From Turbatrix aceti (Eukaryota > Nematoda > Chromadorea > Rhabditida > Panagrolaimidae), in assembly GCA_963969345.1 (NCBI GenBank), contig OZ017766.1, positions 11,966,001-12,030,000 on the forward strand: a stretch of DNA of 64,000 nt, written 5' to 3'. Each line of letters begins with the position of its first letter. Position 1 is the first letter of the stretch. Shown here piece after piece: positions 44,826 to 55,917 of the stretch. The notes under the pieces are model-generated. The model worked only from the letters and a program-made list of their open reading frames with translations, did not search any database and had not been told where the DNA came from. The position numbers were made by a program, and so were the translations under genes.

Positions 44826-47800
44826 ATGTTGACTCTTGTTGAAAAACCGGGAAAACAAGGGGCGGATAATGCTCGATCACGAAACAACGAATTGATATCG
44901 ATCGGCACTCCGACTAACAACGCGATGGTTGATGCCGGCGCCGAGACAGCCTTTGACTATGATTATTACGAGGCAATTCACTCCGAGCCCCTCAATTTAA
45001 CCACTGTGAGTTGCCTTTTTTTAATTGAGGCCAAAATTTTTACAACTGTATTTTTGGGGAGTGGATTGCACTTTTTTGACTTATTTTTGGGCACAATATC
45101 GTCAATTGTGAAAAAAATGTTTTGAAATAGGCAACAATTTTACGATGAATCAGTCGCTCATGTACACGCACGCATGTCAGGCTGCATTATTGATGTCTAG
45201 TCTTTGAACCCGGATTCACTGTCTATTGTTGTTTGCATGCGTGTTAAAACGAAATATTTTTACTGTTAAAAATACAAAGTGGTTACTGAACTGCATGTAA
45301 AGTATTATAGCCGTCCGAATATTTTTTTATCCTTTACTAAATATCAAATTTCAGCGTATCGATCGATTCCTAATCGGACGTTCAAATTCGTCAAATTACT
45401 CAGATAAATGGAAGGCAGACTTCGCGGAGCGTCCGACTTGGTGTGATGCGGATCTTTCACTACAAGCCATCAAGCGGGGCCACGCGACGGGTAATCGTGC
45501 TGCGCTATATTCGAGATCTTTTATCCAGAATTGTCTCTACAATCTGGGATGCTTTATTCAGAGGCATTCTCTCTTGGTCATCTTCTTTGTCATGGTACTC
45601 TTCTCTTTTTGTTGCTACGGATTACAATTTGTCAGAATAGAGACTGACATTGTCAAACTCTGGGTTTCCGGTGGGTTTTTTTTAAAACTTTCCGGTTGCA
45701 TTGAAAGAAATGATAAATGGTTTTAGAAGGCGGAAGACTGGACGCCGAGCTACATTACTTCGAGTCCGTTCAGCACAGATACAGCAATGAATCGTGGACC
45801 GAAGAAAAAGATAAATATCTCCTGAGAGAGGATTCCGATCCACTGCTCAAGCAACGACCTGAAGACGAGGCCGGCAACCAGGGCTATCAGGTTCTGATTC
45901 ACACGGCCGAAGAAGACGAAGGAAATATTCTGACTCGCGAAGGGCTCCAGGCCCATGTCGAACTCCTGCAGCTGCTTGTCGATCTCCAAGTTGAGAAATT
46001 TGGCCTGTAAGTTGAAAAAATACAAATTTGGATTTCTTTTTTTATAAATATGTTTTTTACCAAACATTTGTTATTTATATTTTTTTTTCAGAAATTGGAC
46101 CCTGTCAGACATCTGCTTCAAACCAGGAGGCCTTGATATTTCCAACGATTCGATCGCCTACGAAATCAAGCCGATCCTCGAGCGCCTCGTCCCATGCATC
46201 TGGATCACACCCCTTGATTGCTTCTACGAAGGCTCGCAACCCATCGGCCCGCATCCTCCCATCGATACGTCTGGCTTCTCGATGATCCTGCAAATGTTTG
46301 CTGACGTTCCCGTTATGGCTGACTGGTCGAACATGAATCCGGCTGAAATCATCACTGTGCTATCGAGTGCCTTTGACCTAGGAACCGTTAAGAACTTTTT
46401 CCTCAGGGTTAGTTGACTTTATTTTAGTCTTGGAAATACGATTTTTTTTCGGTTGGAGTAAAAAATTAAGATTTTTTAGTTTTTGCACTGAATTCTTACA
46501 GTTTTTTTACATTTTTTTTTGTACTTTTTAGACTGGAATTGGAGCCGGGTACCTCAACCGACCGTGCATCGACCCCCTCAATCCACGATGCCCTAAACAG
46601 TCGCCAAACTACTTTGACGCGTGCCCTAGCATGGAGATCTTCCGTGACCACCTCTTTTCCAAGGGCGAGACTCTTGAAAATGTTCTAACCCCCAAGGAAG
46701 TGGAGAAGAAGGAAGGCGATGATGATATGTTCGATTTTATCTATTCGTTCTTGCAAAATGACGACACCACGAGTACGTCCAAGGAAGATAACTCGACCGA
46801 TGTTCTTTCCAGTAAGTTTTTTAGCGGAAAAATGCAAAAATGAGTTATGGAAGCCTCATTTTCGTATTCTTTTAGAAAAGGAATGCTCTAAGTTCCGTGA
46901 GCCTTTCCTCGGATGGATCAAGGAGAATCATGAAGAAGCTGCAAAGCTTTTTGGCGAGGAAAACATGCCTCAGTACCCGAACTACGGAAAAGTCATGAAG
47001 AACGGCTGCCACGGCTTCGCCCGGAGCGTGCTCAACTGGCCCAAAGACATGATTCTCGGAGGCGTGCGCAATCTGCCCGATGGCAGTATTGCGGCCGAGG
47101 CCCTGCAATCTGTGTTGCTGGTCTCGACACCTACCGATGTCTACAGTCGTCTTCGTGGATCTGCAAAGGTCGCTGAACTGAAATCGGAAAACCAGACGAA
47201 CCCCTACAACATGTCTTCAGAGTGGTCGCCCAACCTTGCGGAGGAGGTCATCTCGGCGTGGCAGAGGCAGTTCACGCAGCAGATCTACAACCACAAGCTT
47301 AACTTCCGGGATACACCGGACGGAGTGGTCGAGAAGAGAGTCATTCATCCGCTAGCGAGTACTTCGATCTCGGACATGCTAGCTGAGTTTTGTGACTTCA
47401 ACTATACCATCATTTTTGTTGGTTACCTGCTTATGGTTGGTTTTTATTGCAATTGGGAGGATTTTGGACTGATTTATTGAATTTTAGCTCATCTACGCCA
47501 TCTACTCCCAAATGAACTGTGAATCCGCGTGTCTGCTGGGTGTGACGAGTGCTGCAACCCTCGCGGTCGCCGGCGTGCTCACCGTAACGTTTGCCAGCAT
47601 CTCAGGTCTCGGTCTGGCCACTTGGTTCGGCATTGAGTTCAACGCGGCAACAACCCAGATCGTGCCGTTCCTCACACTGGGCATCGGCGTTGACAACATG
47701 TTCCTCCTCCTCCACAACTATCCCCAGGTCTCATCGCACATGAAACTATCTGAAATTGGCCTCCTGATGAAGGAAACTGGCATGTCGATTTTGATGACAT

Positions 47801-50078
47801 CAGTCAACAACATTTTTTCCTTCCTCGCGGGTACCATGCTGCCAATTCCTGCGCTTAGAAGTTTCTGCACTCAATCGTCCATCTTGCTGACGTTCAACCT
47901 CATTGCCATCCTGACTATGTATCCTGCCATCATTTCGCTGGATTTGAGACGAAAGAAGGCCGGGCGAAGGGATATCTGTTGTTGTCTGACGACCGGGGCC
48001 ACGGAAACAACGTCTACCCGATCGAGTGATGAAGTCGACGTTGGCTACGGTGAGTACTCGATTGAGAAGCCTTCCTACCATGGATGGAGCAAGACGCCCT
48101 ATGAGGACTCCGAAGATGACGAACTCGAGCATGGAGGACTTCACGCGTTCTTGAGAAACTACTACATTCCCATGGCCAAGCATCCACTGGTCAAGCTCCT
48201 GATCATAGTGATTGCCGTTTCGCTCTTTACGGTCGGCATCATGGGGCTGAGGAAGTCGACCATGGGTCTCGAGCTCAGCGACGTTCTTCCCGATCACACG
48301 GCTCCCGCTGCTTTCCTCAAAGCTCGTGACAAGTACTTCAGCTTCTATCCCATGACGATTGTCCTTCGCGGCGACCACCTGGACTTTGCTCACAAACAAC
48401 ACCTTATCCGGAACCTCCGACGGGATATTGGAGACTCAAAGTATGTCGTGAAACTCGGCAACGGTGAACCGTCTGAGAGATACTGGCTCGGCATCTTCCA
48501 AGAATGGCTTCTTGGCTATCAGCAGAAACTCGACGAAGCTGAAGCCCAGGGACTGCTGGCGGACTTTGACTCGCATGCCAACACGTCTCATGAGCTCAAG
48601 GTTGCCGTGAGTATGGTCTGTTCGTACGGCGAGCATTACGACTGCGATCGCGTGAAACGGGGCGTCAAACTCATCGACGCTTCGGGGACCATCAATGAGG
48701 AAGGCTTCTACAACTATCTCTACGCCTGGCACGAGTTTGAGTCCATGTTCTACACGGTATCGCAGGCTAACTTTTACCCGAAGCTGCACAAGCTTCGTCA
48801 GGGACCTCCGAACAATAGGTATCGCTTCTTCATCCCTCCGGCGCCTCAGCCTGTCTACAGCCAGATCCCATTTTATCTGACTGGTCTGAAGGACACTCCT
48901 GGCATCGTCAAAATGATCCAGGAGATCAGAGAGATCTGCGACAAGTACACAGAGCTCGGCCTGGACAACTACCCTTCGGGCATCGCTTTCACATTCTGGG
49001 AACAGTATCTGGATCTCAACAGGAATCTCATGATGGCCATCGGAGTCATTGCGTTCGCTGTGTTCTGCGTGATCTCGCTTCTGCTCTTCAATCCCTGGGC
49101 CGCGGCTTGCATCATGGTGATCCTCGTCATGATGACCGTCGAACTTGCTGGCTTCCTCGGCATGTGCAGTATCAAGCTCAATCCTGTCTCTGCGGTCTCA
49201 CTCATCACAGCCGTCGGCATTGGCGTCGAGTTTACGGCTCACGTCGTCTTTGCCTTTCTCACTTCACTGGGCACGAGAAATGAACGCATGGCATCGGCTA
49301 TTGACCGAGTTTTCGTTCCCGTCATTCATGGAGCACTCTCGACTCTTCTCGGCATTCTCATGCTTGGGTTTTCTGAGTTTGAGTTTGTCTTCAAGTACTT
49401 CTTTGTCGTCATGTTTGCCCTCATCATCATCGGTCTCATCAATGGCCTCGCCGTGCTGCCTGTGCTGTTGTCGTTGTTTGGTCCTTCTTGCGAGGTTGGT
49501 CAGGTTTTGGGAGGAAAAATAATTTTTTTTTAATTTTGTTGAAAACTAATTTTTATTTTTTCTAACATTTTTTTTATTAAAAAGATAAATATTTGCTAAC
49601 AAAATTGTTAAAACAAATCTATATAGAAGTTGATTGTTTTTTATATTTAATTTTTTCAGCCAAAAATTCATAAAAATTGTTTGTTTTTTTTAATTCTGGT
49701 CGTAATTTTTGCTGCTTTTACAGATTCGACCCGCTGACGGCACAAAACGCCTCGCTGTCCCTCCACCGCTCCCCAAAAAGCGACACCGCAAGAATTGGAG
49801 TCACGACTTTAACCGCAAGCCACCCTCCGCGTTGCCGACGTTCAGTCGTGGTGAATCCGGTCGATTCCTGCCTCAGTCACCGGTGAGTAAATATTTAGAA
49901 TTTTTTGGGTTTTTATAAGCTTGAATTTACCTTTTTTCAGACTTTTATTACTCGCCGAGCTCTCGATAACCCAATTGTACGTGGCGTATCGTCGTCATTC
50001 CGTAAGAATGATTCGTCTGGCCGCCACCTCATCGATCGCGCCCGTGCTTCGGATTTCATCGCTGACAACGGCGTATAA
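44826..50078 (+). CDS. ptc: Patched, 12-transmembrane RND-type receptor
   Basis: Nine exons: 44826-45005, 45355-45670, 45727-46006, 46092-46407, 46532-46811, 46876-47435, 47488-49494, 49724-49882 and 49941-50078, giving 1411 residues, the size of true Patched rather than shorter PTR proteins. N-terminal blocks match Patched (PTWCDADLSLQAIKRG, GNRAALYSRSFIQN, FIQRHSLLVIFF), as do PCIWITPLDCFYEG, NGCHGFARSVLNWP and AWQRQFTQQIYNH in the first large loop. The sterol-sensing domain follows from FNYTIIFVGYLLM. TM4 has GIGVDN near residue 710, where the second Asp of the usual GxxxDD is Asn. TM10 has the GIGVEF box near residue 1220. The tail is basic with a PPPLP motif. In nematodes lacking smoothened, Patched acts in cytokinesis and membrane or sterol handling; the role here is inferred. 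Confidence 0.95.
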
Positions 50079-51099
50079 CAACAACTGTGAAATGAATCTC
50101 AATCCACGAAGGTATATCTTATCATCATCATCATTATAACCGCGGGTCATTAATTCCTAATTTTGCTCCCTAAACTGCTGCTCGTATCGTGTAAAATGCC
50201 CAATCTGATCCCCTGCTTGCTCAATTGCACCGTCCACTCATTTTTTATAACTTTATTAATCCGTAGTTCTAATTCATTCTCATACCGGTACCTCCTCACC
50301 TTTCTCTCCTCCGTCCTACCAAAGACGTTGAACCCCCTGTGCGTATCCATTTTTGTGTTTTAGTCAGCTTTTACGCGCTCTCTGTCTGTCGAATCCACAT
50401 CCAATCATCGGCAATCCCGGTAGCATGGTAAGCCATGCTGTTTGTTTGATGTCCTTCCGATTCTTGCCATCCTTCCTTCTCCCGACCCTCACCACTGCCA
50501 AGGCCGAAAGGGATACGATGTCAATAATTTTAATTGCTTGCTCTACCTCCCCGACCCCCACCCGATAGCTTTATCCACGCGATCCCGATTATCGATCGGA
50601 TCGTCGATCACCTCACGTAACTTTTATCACCTACCTAGTCTCTCTTTCGCACTCGTGTGCAATTTATGTATTTTTTTGTAATAACCAAACATTTATAACA
50701 AAAAATACTAGCCGAATTTTTAATTTAACCGATTCCCCGACCCCGTGTTTGTTTTTGCATCACATTGCCAAAAAAACAGCGTCTTTTCTCTGGCCATCTA
50801 AATCACCGTCCATCGAGTGTTTGTTCCTTTTTTTTTCATTTCCTAAACCCCCGTATGTGAATGTGTTGATTAAATAAACGATTAATTTGTCAGTTGCCGA
50901 AAAAGATACAGAAAATATAAAATTAATTTTGGGGTATAAAAGAAAATGTACGAAAAGCATCGTAAACTCCGAAAACTGCGCGTTTCTTGTCGAGAAAAAC
51001 CCCGTAAATTTTCACCAATTTAGGCCACTGGCACTGTACCATTTTTGAGAACGTTTATCAAAAATCAAAAATGAAAACTGAAAATAGCATACAACCTAC
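50079..51099. other. Intergenic, tail-to-tail spacer
   Basis: Spacer after the patched stop, with an ATC microsatellite near 50128-50145 and an ATTAAATAAACG signal near 50870. No gene is supported. It probably includes a long patched 3' UTR. Confidence 0.5.
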
Positions 51100-52243
51100 T
51101 TAACCAAAAATATCAGGCATTGGAGCATCGGCATTCGGATTGCTGTAATTAGGACCGGGAATTTCGAGGAGGATGTCGCTGCAACCGGCTTCATGGGCGC
51201 ACTTCGAAGAGCAGTAATAAAACGGCCCACGGCAATAGAACACCGCTGCTTTGTCGCAAACAAGGCAAAAGTGGTTTTCAGGCCTCGGTTTGCTTACCTT
51301 GAAGTTGGCCTGCACGCGAGATTCCACATTCTGCGTAAAGCGATCATGGGCTTCTTCCTCGGCGATTGTGAAGGCAACTTTTGCATTGTTGCGTTCGGTG
51401 ACGATGTTTCCGTAGATTTCGACTGCGCCCTTGGCCCGAGCGTGGTTGAAGAACTAAAATTGAAACGATATCACAACTGTGCAAAAAAAAATTATTTAAA
51501 CAAAAAACCTAAATTGTAAATTGTAAAAATCGAACATTTTCAGTTTTTAGACCAACGAAACTCAAAATGCATTCAAATGGTAAAATTAACAAAAAATCTA
51601 GCAATTTCAGTTTTTTTTCGGTCAGGGCGGTTTTAGGCCAACAAAACTCACCATTCTTGCAGCGTCCGAAGCAAGCCAGCGGTAGGCATTGCTCATGTTT
51701 CGGTAGGCGAAGTAGCACGCAACATGCGTAGCGTGCTCGTAGGCCTTGGAGCTGTTTTCATGAAGCTTGCGAAAAAGATCGACAGCTGCTTGCGGGGGGT
51801 CCGGCGTCTCATTCAGCCGATGGACAAAAGCCAGTAGGAACGGATTCGGTTTCAACGGACTGAAAAACGCGTAAAATAATCAAAACGAATAAATATCAAA
51901 TCGGGACTTACGGCGCAAACTTAGAGTAGTTAAAAGCGTTGACAGCGGGCTTGGGGAGTGGTGCAGCGAGTGTAGCGTCGTCGGGAATCGGCAATTCGCC
52001 GTTTGTAGACGTCATAGACTGGCCAGCCGCCCAGGATGGGTAAGGATCGGTCCGCTTGATTACCCAATTTTTGTTGATTGATTTCTGCGAATTGAGACGA
52101 ATGTGATGCAGCGGCACCGTCATTCCGAGATTCTCTTGGCCGGTTGCGGGGTCTGGAAGCATTTCCGCGTCCTGGGTAGGTACTTCACCTTCGACTTCGA
52201 TGTAGTCATCTAATGGTATCATATCATCGATAACAACAGACAT
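51100..52243 (-). CDS. Unknown protein with a C-terminal zinc-finger-like cluster
   Basis: Exons 52243-51912, 51859-51652 and 51453-51100 (phase 2, then 0) give 297 residues. The first ~110 residues are acidic then Pro-rich and look disordered. Residues ~112-180 are helical and alanine-rich (VDLFRKLHENSSKAYEHAT, YRNMSNAYRWLASDAARM). The third exon has a charged helix and then C-x2-C, C, C-x3-C, H and C ligands at about residues 243-272 (FCLVCDKAAVFYC, YYCSSKCAHEAGC), similar in spacing to MYND or HIT-type fingers. A likely nuclear or protein-binding role follows only from that resemblance. A GTAAGC inside exon 3 (minus strand, near 51298) could act as a cryptic donor. Confidence 0.72.
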
Positions 52244-52484
52244 CTTGCTGGCCTAAAAAAATGAACACAAAAGAACACGACATTGATAAACGCGACACGA
52301 AAAGAATAGAAAAATAGACAATTGCATTTGCCGCAGACCAAAGTTGACCCAAATTTCGTGCTGGGACATCAAATATGCGCGCTTTTCGTCCACTTTTACG
52401 ATATTTCTGTACGATATTGTTGATTCGCTCCTTTCTCATCAGTTTTTTTTTAACTTTTTTATTTTTCGATCCTTAAAAAACGAA

Positions 52485-53144
52485 TTATAGATTGCAGTTA
52501 CGATAAAAACGCCGATTGAGTGCCGTAAGCTCGTTGAGCGAGACATCGGTCTGTGTGGATTCCATGCTCGACGCGTCGTTACTCATGTTTGCCACCTCAA
52601 TCGGTGGCACTCGTTTACGTGGCAGCGAGCGGCACAAAGCAATGGCTTCCGGCATGTCAAAGTTAGACGTCAGAGAGCACGACGAGATGCTGGGCTGCGA
52701 GAAGGACGGGCTGTTGACGTAATCCCTCACGAGCTGGAAGTTGTTGGTCGACGAACCCGAGTTGCTGTGAGATCGATCCCACGATCTACAGGGTGGCACC
52801 AGAATGTTCTCTTCTTCGTTTTCGGATTTAGCTTGGTTTTCTGAAGGGGGTGGGGCCACAAATCGGGATCGCTTGAATGCCCGGCCGGAGGCATCTAGGG
52901 GAGATACGATAGTGGGAAGTGTCTTCACTTGCCTGAATTCTTGGAAAGTCATCGATGTGGGGAATGTTTTAGAAGTCGCAGTGGCAATGGTGGTGTAGTC
53001 GCTTTCATAGTTCAGAACCGAGCTGGATTTGTTTTTGGAGTCTGAGAGGGTGGAAGTGGGGGTGGGGGTGACGGTCGGGGTCGGAGTGACGGGGGTATAC
53101 TTCTGTTCAAGGTAGGATACGAAGTCCTTCATGTCCTCGAGCAT
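52485..53144 (-). CDS. Unknown Ser/Thr/Pro-rich protein
   Basis: Open frame of 219 residues from MLEDMKDFVSYLEQKY to a stop at 52485. It opens with a short helix, then a TPTPT low-complexity stretch, and the rest is Ser-, Asn- and Pro-rich and probably disordered. An acceptor (cttcttttag) lies 28 nt before the ATG, so an upstream exon exists. The obvious candidate, 53442-53216 or a part of it (RVNSPSLSDSLFC, ending PPPHH before a gtaagc donor), does not keep the frame if joined directly. The exon could be UTR, or the protein could begin elsewhere. No family is recognised. Confidence 0.6.
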   Translation of the reverse strand: MLEDMKDFVSYLEQKYTPVTPTPTVTPTPTSTLSDSKNKSSSVLNYESDYTTIATATSKTFPTSMTFQEFRQVKTLPTIVSPLDASGRAFKRSRFVAPPPSENQAKSENEEENILVPPCRSWDRSHSNSGSSTNNFQLVRDYVNSPSFSQPSISSCSLTSNFDMPEAIALCRSLPRKRVPPIEVANMSNDASSMESTQTDVSLNELTALNRRFYRNCNL

Positions 53145-53528
53145 GTAGTGTGTTGCAGGGACCGGAGTTGACCTAAAAGAAGTTTAGTGAGTGTATAAAA
53201 AAATATTTATCCGAGCTTACATGATGAGGGGGTGGCGTTGAGCAAAACAGAGAATCAGAGAGAGAAGGCGAATTAACCCGGAGGTAGTTGGGAGGTTGAG
53301 TTTTCCGAAGACGACAAATGGTGACGATTGACGAATTTCCGATCGCTCCCATGTATTTATTCATCTTCTGTGAATTATGCAAATAAAGAACAAGAAATTG
53401 ATCTTTTGTTAATCCTGACAGGTAATTCATTATCGCATGCAAGCACTACAGATATCTGTTTCATCCTTTTTCACAACATTCACGAATAGTGTACGTCAGA
53501 ATCCATCGACAGCCGCGGTACACGTTCA

Positions 53529-54206
53529 ATGCATCCTCGTTCCTTCGGAGCAGCAATCGTACTTATTTATTCCTTCCTTCATACCGTAATGTCGTTATTT
53601 GTGATCATGGTCGTCACAGTGACGTGTGCACGAAGGAAAAGACGTGAGCACCAGATAATCCGCCGCTGGGAACCGCCGTACAAAATTCCACCGTTACATA
53701 ACATTATTTCTGACTTTGAAGTGGTTGGTTTTGATTTTAGGAAAAAATAAAAACAATCATTGGCAATCATTTTGTTTCAGTCTCCTGGCAAGCCTAACAA
53801 AAAACAGTCAAAGAGTGAAATTGGAATTGACGTTGACCTTGACGGACTACTCGAAGGCGCCGGCGGTAGGGGAGGAGGAGAAGTCGAAGTCAACACTCAG
53901 TCTTTTGGAACGGTCGGCAAACCCTCTACCGCTCCAGGTGAGGACAACAAAAATGCACCGAATGGCAACGGCTCTGACAAAAAGAAGACGCCCGAAACTA
54001 GTGACGCTGAAGCAATTGGCGTTCATGGAACTCCGGTCAAAATGGACACTACAACAAGCACACCGGAAAATGATGGCAATTGTATTGTTAAAGCGGCGAC
54101 TGGGGGTGATAACGAGAAGAAAGACGCCTGCACGCAGAAAACAACAGGCGATGGTTCCGACAAAAAATCGCCATCTCAGTTGCAATTTCCTGGTAAAAAA
54201 TCCTAG
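53529..54206 (+). CDS. Unknown single-pass membrane protein
   Basis: Exons 53529-53720 and 53781-54206 (phase 0; the donor may be three bases further) give 205 residues. A hydrophobic segment at about residues 8-34 (AAIVLIYSFLHTVMSLFVIMVVTVTC) is followed by ARRKRREH, so the N-terminus is outside or luminal and the tail cytoplasmic. The tail is hydrophilic, Lys/Gly/Thr-rich and disordered. The layout (short anchor, basic stop, disordered tail, two exons) recalls the gene at 20777, but the sequences are not clearly related. AATAAA follows 20 bp after the stop. Confidence 0.65.
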
Positions 54207-54225
54207 TTTTAAACATTGAAAGCGG

Positions 54226-54231
54226 AATAAA
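54226..54231 (+). terminator. Poly(A) signal
   Basis: AATAAA lies 20 bp after the stop codon of the membrane protein gene. Confidence 0.65.
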
Positions 54232-54616
54232 GTTTTTGCTTTCAACGAACTTGAACGTTACTGTACTCCAAAAGTCATTCACGTTCAAAAAAATAGTGTC
54301 TTTTGTTGACCCAGATATCTAGTTCTACATAATTCTAACAGAAATATACACTTCTTGATAACTTTTTTAAATACTTACCCAAATTACTGTTTTGTAGAAG
54401 GTAGTATTTTTTGCCCATCAATGGAATGGTAAAGTAATCCACTCTTAGTTCGTAGCCCCGGTCGTTCTTGACTTTGACATGCGTGATGTCGGTTCAATTG
54501 CTGCCGACGGTTCGAATGTACACTGCCGAGTGGTAATTTTTTGCTTCGTGACTAATGTCACGATACATTTTGGAATCTGGGAAACAGTGGGGACACGAAA
54601 AAATAGGATTCAAAAC

Positions 54617-54950
54617 CAAGGTATTGCATTTTGTTTCCCAGCACGGACAGACGCAGCGATTGCATTCAGTGGCACACAAAAAATGTGTCGTTTTCCATGC
54701 GCTGTCATTCACCACACTTTATGGTGCGTCCTAGCTAGGCCACATTCATGTTCCCAAACGAACAAAGCTTACAATGAGAGGAGGGCGCGCGCGATGCAAG
54801 CAAACGACTTTGTGTCTTTTTTACTGGATAAGCGATGTGATCCCAGGCGTTTGGTGGACACAAAGTTGTGTGCGCAAGTTTTTGTACAAACAACGGCGGT
54901 TTGTGGCACAAAATTGTGTCCCTGCCGCGAAAACGGACTTTGTTTCTTAC
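54617..54950 (-). mobile_element. Truncated copy of the CAAGGTATTGC hAT-like MITE
   Basis: Starts CAAGGTATTGCATTTTGTTT and follows the 31096-31420 element in reverse orientation through GTGGCACAC, CGCTGTCATTCACCACACTT, GGCGTTTGGTGGACACAA and the GCCGCGAAAACG region. The far inverted end is missing, so it is a truncated relative. 54740-54800 holds extra sequence. Confidence 0.75.
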
Positions 54951-55099
54951 TGGAAGTACGAATTTTCAAAAGTTTACCTTGTGTTGAGCATCCTTGTACT
55001 TGAATTTGACGTCAAAGACACAGAAAGTCCACGTTGTTGATTAAATATTTATTATAGTTCAGTTCTATAGAACCTTTTGTGATCTCCTTGATCCGGTAT

Positions 55100-55913
55100 A
55101 CTTTTTGATCAAACACATCTTTTTTGGCACAACCAAAAGAAGATTGAGGATATCTTTATTGTACAATTTGGACCAGAAGGTTCAGAACAACAATCAAGCG
55201 GGGATATCGGCGGGATATCGGTATTGTCTTTGAGAAAAAAGTTGGATTCATTTGAGCAAATTTTCAAAAAATGAATTCAATTAGACAATCATAGAGTGGC
55301 AATGTTTTCAGATTTTGAGGCATTTTGGGGACTGGACATGAAAATAATACCATGCGTTTTCAAGCTTTCATTCACAACCTTATCGCTATCTTATTCTGCT
55401 TGCTCTGCTCTCGCTCTTCAAAATAAAAATTTTTCGCTTTCGCTCTGCTCGCGTTCTTCACTTCCCCAATTTTTCACTCTTGCTCTTGCTCGGAGCAGAA
55501 GCAAGAAGGAGCGATGAGCATGAGCAGGGAGATGGTCATTTCTTTTCAGCCGATTGATTCTGCAAAACTTTTTTCGGCGAGCTGTTTTTTTTATAGGAGC
55601 TTTTTTTGTTGGCAAAAAACAGCCAAGATTCTATCCAAATTGCTATTCAAATATCAGTATTCTGAACCAGAAGATTGGGGATATCATTATTGTACTATTT
55701 GGATCAGAAGGTTCAGGACAAAAATCAAACAGGGAAGAGGTTTCTTTTTAAGATTTGAGAAGAAGGTTGGATTCATTTAAACAAATTTTCATAAAATGTA
55801 TTCAATTAGACAATCATAAATTCAGATTTGGAGGCAGTAAGGGAACAGGACATGTAAATTTAAGGGATTTGACAGAACTTTTATTACTAGACGCGGGACA
55901 GTTTACAAAAAGA
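55100..55913 (+). repeat. Two decayed direct copies of a coding-like sequence
   Basis: 55120-55310 and 55645-55830 are related in the same direction. Both can be read as NQK.I.DI.IV.FG.EGS.Q followed by LR..LDSF.QIF...IQLDNH, with frame breaks. The second continues FRFGGSKGTGHVNLRDLTEL up to the TTAA of foldback 3. Frames are interrupted, so these look like remains of a duplicated gene or element protein I cannot identify. Between them (55370-55620) is low-complexity CTCGCT-rich sequence. Confidence 0.5.
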
Positions 55914-55917
55914 TTAA

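Noticed and set aside
47800..48402. 200-aa minus-strand frame opposite patched exon 7
   Set aside because: Antisense shadow; the plus strand carries conserved Patched sequence without stops.
20777..54206. The two single-pass membrane proteins (20777 and 53529) as paralogues
   Set aside because: They share layout only; I could not find matching sequence blocks.
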